Shown piece after piece: positions 61,131-64,000 of a stretch of 64,000 nt of DNA. Source of the DNA: Corythucha ciliata (Eukaryota; Arthropoda; Insecta; Hemiptera; Tingidae); assembly GCA_038030265.1 (NCBI GenBank), contig CM075940.1, positions 8,432,001 through 8,496,000 on the forward strand, written 5' to 3'. Position 1 is the first letter of the stretch; every line of letters starts with the position of its first letter. The notes under the pieces were generated by a model. The model was not told where the DNA came from. It did no database searches and was given only the letters and a program-made list of their open reading frames with translations. The translations under genes were made by a program, and so were the position numbers.

Positions 61131-63765
61131 TTAGTGAAATTAGTGAAAGCTGTGAAACCAACGACAAGGCAAAACTTTCCGTTTTCGGCGATGACGGTCC
61201 GTTATAGAGGCTCGAAAACTTACTCTTTCAGTGACCGGTAGCCACTTTTTCGGGCTTAATGGAGAGAAGGTGGGTGGGTGGGTGGGTGGGGGCTCTTTCA
61301 GGGCTTCTTCGGGAAAATGACTTTTGACTTCAAACTGTGTTTAGTACTGCAGGCCAAACCCCCCCCCCCCGCCTAAAAATAATAAATACGTAAATGAAGT
61401 AAATTAATACGTATTCTGACGAAATTGTGATTAAATGGTGCGTCAGCATCATTTACAACGATTCTAGGAAGTGCTTGGTTTATGCAGTTGTTTTTTTCAT
61501 AACTGTACCCCATTGAATGTCCACTTTGGGCAGCCTCGGTAAAGTGAACGTCTTTTTTTTTTGCCCATACAGGCTTCTTGACGAAACCTCCTTACACTCT
61601 ACTTTAGGGTAATTTGACAGTAATATTATTGTAAAGGAGGCAGCGAACCATAGGAACGGAAGCCTTCAAGTAAACACTTCCTCGCCTTTTCTACCGTGAC
61701 TAAAATCTCCAACAAAATCAAACACTTGACAAGAAACAAAACGTGAGAAACGGAAATAAGGGAAATTGGTAAGTAGTTCTGATGGGGGTCCTCCTTAAAA
61801 AGAAGAAAAAAAAAGGCGGGAAAGGGTTGAGGATTGTGAGGTAGTCCAAGGAAATTGGATGATTTAAAGATGCTGCGGGCAGGTTTGATTGCACGGGATT
61901 TGGTGGGGGGGGGGGGCAGTGAGAGTTTTTTATATTGTGTTTAATGCAATAAAAAGGCAACTAAGTGAAGCATCATAGTAAACGTTATACATTTTGGGCC
62001 GAAGGATCTCTTCGTATACATCATTATTCCCTAATAGCTTTAGGAAGTGGGTAGGAGGTATACGACTTTGGGGGTAATGGCGAGGGTGGATAACAATAAG
62101 GGTTTATTAGCTCCCCTCAATAGCCCGTCTTTGCACTTGTTCACAAACTTTTTCATTGTCGCTATTCAAGGGAGCTTAACACTTTTATAAAAGGAGAGTA
62201 AAAGGGCGGATGGCGAGGAATTGGAAAAAAAGGGATGAATTTTTAGAGAAAGAGAGAGAGAGAAAAAAGTTGTGTGCTTGATGGGAATATTTAATTGCAT
62301 CAATCGCGCTGCGCATTAATGTCTTTCTCAGAGGGAGGAAAAAAATGGAAAAGAAAGAAAAACATTCTCGAGCCGTAACATGCCAAATAATAACAATAAC
62401 AACCATAATGAGAGACGTGGCAGCCTGTAATTACCCAGTTTCTCCGTGTCACATCCTTTGTTTTAGAACAACTCTCAGGAACTTTATGGTCCTTCTAATC
62501 ACCACACACTCAAGATAATAAGGCAGCTCACATGTTAAAGCCAAGATTAAGGGGGAAAGGATGAAGAGGATGCGAGGCATGCCTTCGCTTGAAAGTAGAC
62601 TTCAGATTCTTTACTAGAGAGGCCTTAACTTATTATTAGCTTTAGCTTAACTGTCTTCGTTTAAAGTGGATTGGAAACTGTTTTATACCTTTTTTTGTTT
62701 TGTTTTATTTATTATTTTCGAAGGGAAATTGATATAAGAAAGTATTCATGTGAGCGCGAAGTCATGGACCTCGGCAGAATTGCCCCGTGGGCTCTGGTGA
62801 ATTTCCTACAGGCCGCACAATTGACAGTCCTGCGAAGTTCAAGCAAGACAGGCCGAATGTGGTTTGAGGGCAGGAAATTTGAAAACGAACTACTTCCATT
62901 GACGTGGAGCGAGTTTGCCTAATAAAACAAAACAATTTGGCGGGTAAGTCTCACTAAAAAAAAAATGTGAGGCCATGACAGACGCATTTTTGCTGAGGCC
63001 GGAAAAAATAGCCCAAATACCTGTCACTTATAAGCCCTCGGCGGTTATGTCAAAAATAGGCGAAATTCCTGTTCAAATCCGAATCTTGGACTGCAGCGAA
63101 TATTCAGCCACAGAAACTGCTGAGCACCTGTAACATCCCTCACCGCATGGTCGTAAAAACGTGTCGCCCCCCCCCCCCACCATCCTGGTTCAGCGCCTAT
63201 ATCCAAGCCGATTTTTCGCATATCAGTGAATGTGATAGTCTCACATCCAAGCGATCACACTTGGTGGGCACAATAATTATTGCTTTCGGAACCGACCGAA
63301 CATTCAGATTCTGACGGATAAATTAGGTATTTTCTGAGTTATAATTGATATTTTTTGTTTCAGTTTGTGATTTTCTAGAGAAAGAAGGCCCTTCCGCATC
63401 CATATGACGATGATTTAGCCCGAGTTATCGAGTTGATGAGGCACGGAAATGCACGGTTTTCGACCAAACGATCAGTTCCTCGGTATTAATCTCGTCATTA
63501 TTAACGTCAGATAACATTTATGGCCTTAATTGTCATCCACAGTAACCTGCTAAGTTATATCTGGGTTCTAAAAAATCCTTTTTTTTGGTTGAACATCTCG
63601 ATTTTCAGGTTGAAATACATTCTCTAAAGTCTAAATGGAGTGATTTTAGCTCTCTGTGTTGGGGGGGGGTTCGGCCTGCCTGCGTCTTTCTAAAGGATAG
63701 GAGAGAGAGAAAAAAAAACAGTGAAGAACGACAGAAATTCATTCAGAAGAATGTACCCAAAAAAA
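61131..63765. other. Low-copy AT-rich DNA with G-quadruplex motif
   Basis: Unique sequence with C10 near 61361, G11 near 61905, a GA tract near 62251-62264 and the (GGGT)n run at 61271. ORFs are short and without domains. Confidence 0.45.
61271..61292 (+). promoter_or_regulatory. (TGGG)n G-quadruplex motif
   Basis: Five consecutive G-runs of three or more are separated by single T. One-base loops give very stable parallel quadruplexes in known sequences. Confidence 0.8.
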
Positions 63766-63957
63766 ATATATAGTACAGATAAGTCCTATTTCGCGAATAT
63801 TTATTCCTGATGAAACTGACATTCTCACAATAATAAAAACCATAAATTTGTAATTTCGAGCGAGTAAAATACTTGAAACTTGCAATATCACGTATATTCA
63901 GCCAGGAAGCTTCCAATTTCATGGATATTCGGCTCCCAAATGTTGCAATTTGGTGGG
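63766..63957 (-). repeat. Family E fragment, minus orientation
   Basis: Minus-strand E units (GAAACTTGCAATATCACG, ATTCGGC) end just before the CAGGGGCG terminus. Confidence 0.6.
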
Positions 63958-63960
63958 GCT

Positions 63961-64000
63961 CAGGGGCGTCTACACAAGGGGGAGGGGGGGTTGGACGCCA
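63961..64000 (+). mobile_element. hAT-like left terminus at window end
   Basis: CAGGGGCGTCTACACAAGGG then a G-run; it matches the CAGGGGCGTA ends seen elsewhere. The element continues beyond the window. Confidence 0.35.

Noticed and set aside
1..64000. tRNA or rRNA genes, autonomous retrotransposons, viral insertions
   Set aside because: I saw no cloverleaf with proper T and D loops, no rRNA core, no reverse transcriptase, integrase or transposase reading frame, intact or broken.

Overview
The window looks like nuclear DNA of an arthropod. The only protein-coding gene I can defend is a forkhead transcription factor of the FoxB class on the + strand. Its forkhead domain resembles arthropod FoxB (the Drosophila fd96Cb type) more than vertebrate FOXB1/2. 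Large introns, long noncoding flanks, microsatellites and no long ORFs outside this gene all fit an animal chromosome. I cannot name the species from the sequence.

FoxB is split. Exon 1 (13763-14468) carries the ATG, the whole DNA-binding domain, an eh1-type Groucho-binding motif and an Ala/His-rich region. A 36,251-bp phase-1 GT-AG intron follows (14469-50719). Exon 2 (50720-50811) supplies a 30-residue proline-rich end, counting the split serine, and the stop. The joined protein is 265 aa. A poly(A) signal lies at 50923. Reading through the donor gives a 248-aa alternative end with its own AATAAA at 14604. A start-stop uORF (ATGTAG) lies 25 bases before the ATG.

The rest is noncoding and alternates between two textures. 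One is low-copy, often AT-rich DNA with homopolymer C/G/T/A tracts and TAAT-rich stretches (about 11.0-16.7, 23.3-29.0, 33.1-34.3, 35-38.3, 40.6-43.7, 47.3-51.4, 54.6-57.1 and 61.1-63.8 kb); cis-regulatory DNA would be expected here. The other is islands of degenerate short tandem repeats, a little under half of the window by my block boundaries. I separate eight families. A: about 29 bp, GCTAATTCGCGG then CTAAAATTGAGAAAAA. B: about 30 bp, GGCGCGAATCGTC then AGTTTAGCCATTTT. C: about 20-22 bp, TTTTACCCCAAAACTGACGA. D: about 30 bp, GAGCCAACCC then GCGAAATTGGGTTTTTGAA. E: about 30 bp, GCGAAATTGCAAG then TTTCGGGTCTTAATTT, with a longer higher-order spacer. F: about 18 bp, GTTTGGAGCTTTGCTGTG. G and H are longer units of about 100-400 bp. 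Each of families A-F occurs in several separate islands, most of them in both orientations.

Several island edges carry the same flanking sequence, and several carry CAGGGGCG- or CAGAGGTCCTCAACC-type ends like those of hAT DNA transposons. My reading, an inference, is that the short-repeat arrays were carried around inside non-autonomous DNA transposons and then amplified. The clearest case is family C, where two copies share a left boundary and one also has a matching inverted right end. Other structures are a 458-bp tandem duplication (99% identical by eye), a nested palindrome at 47812-47930, a foldback element at 58930-59070 and a strong G-quadruplex motif at 61271.

Block boundaries were read by eye and should be taken as good to a few tens of bases.
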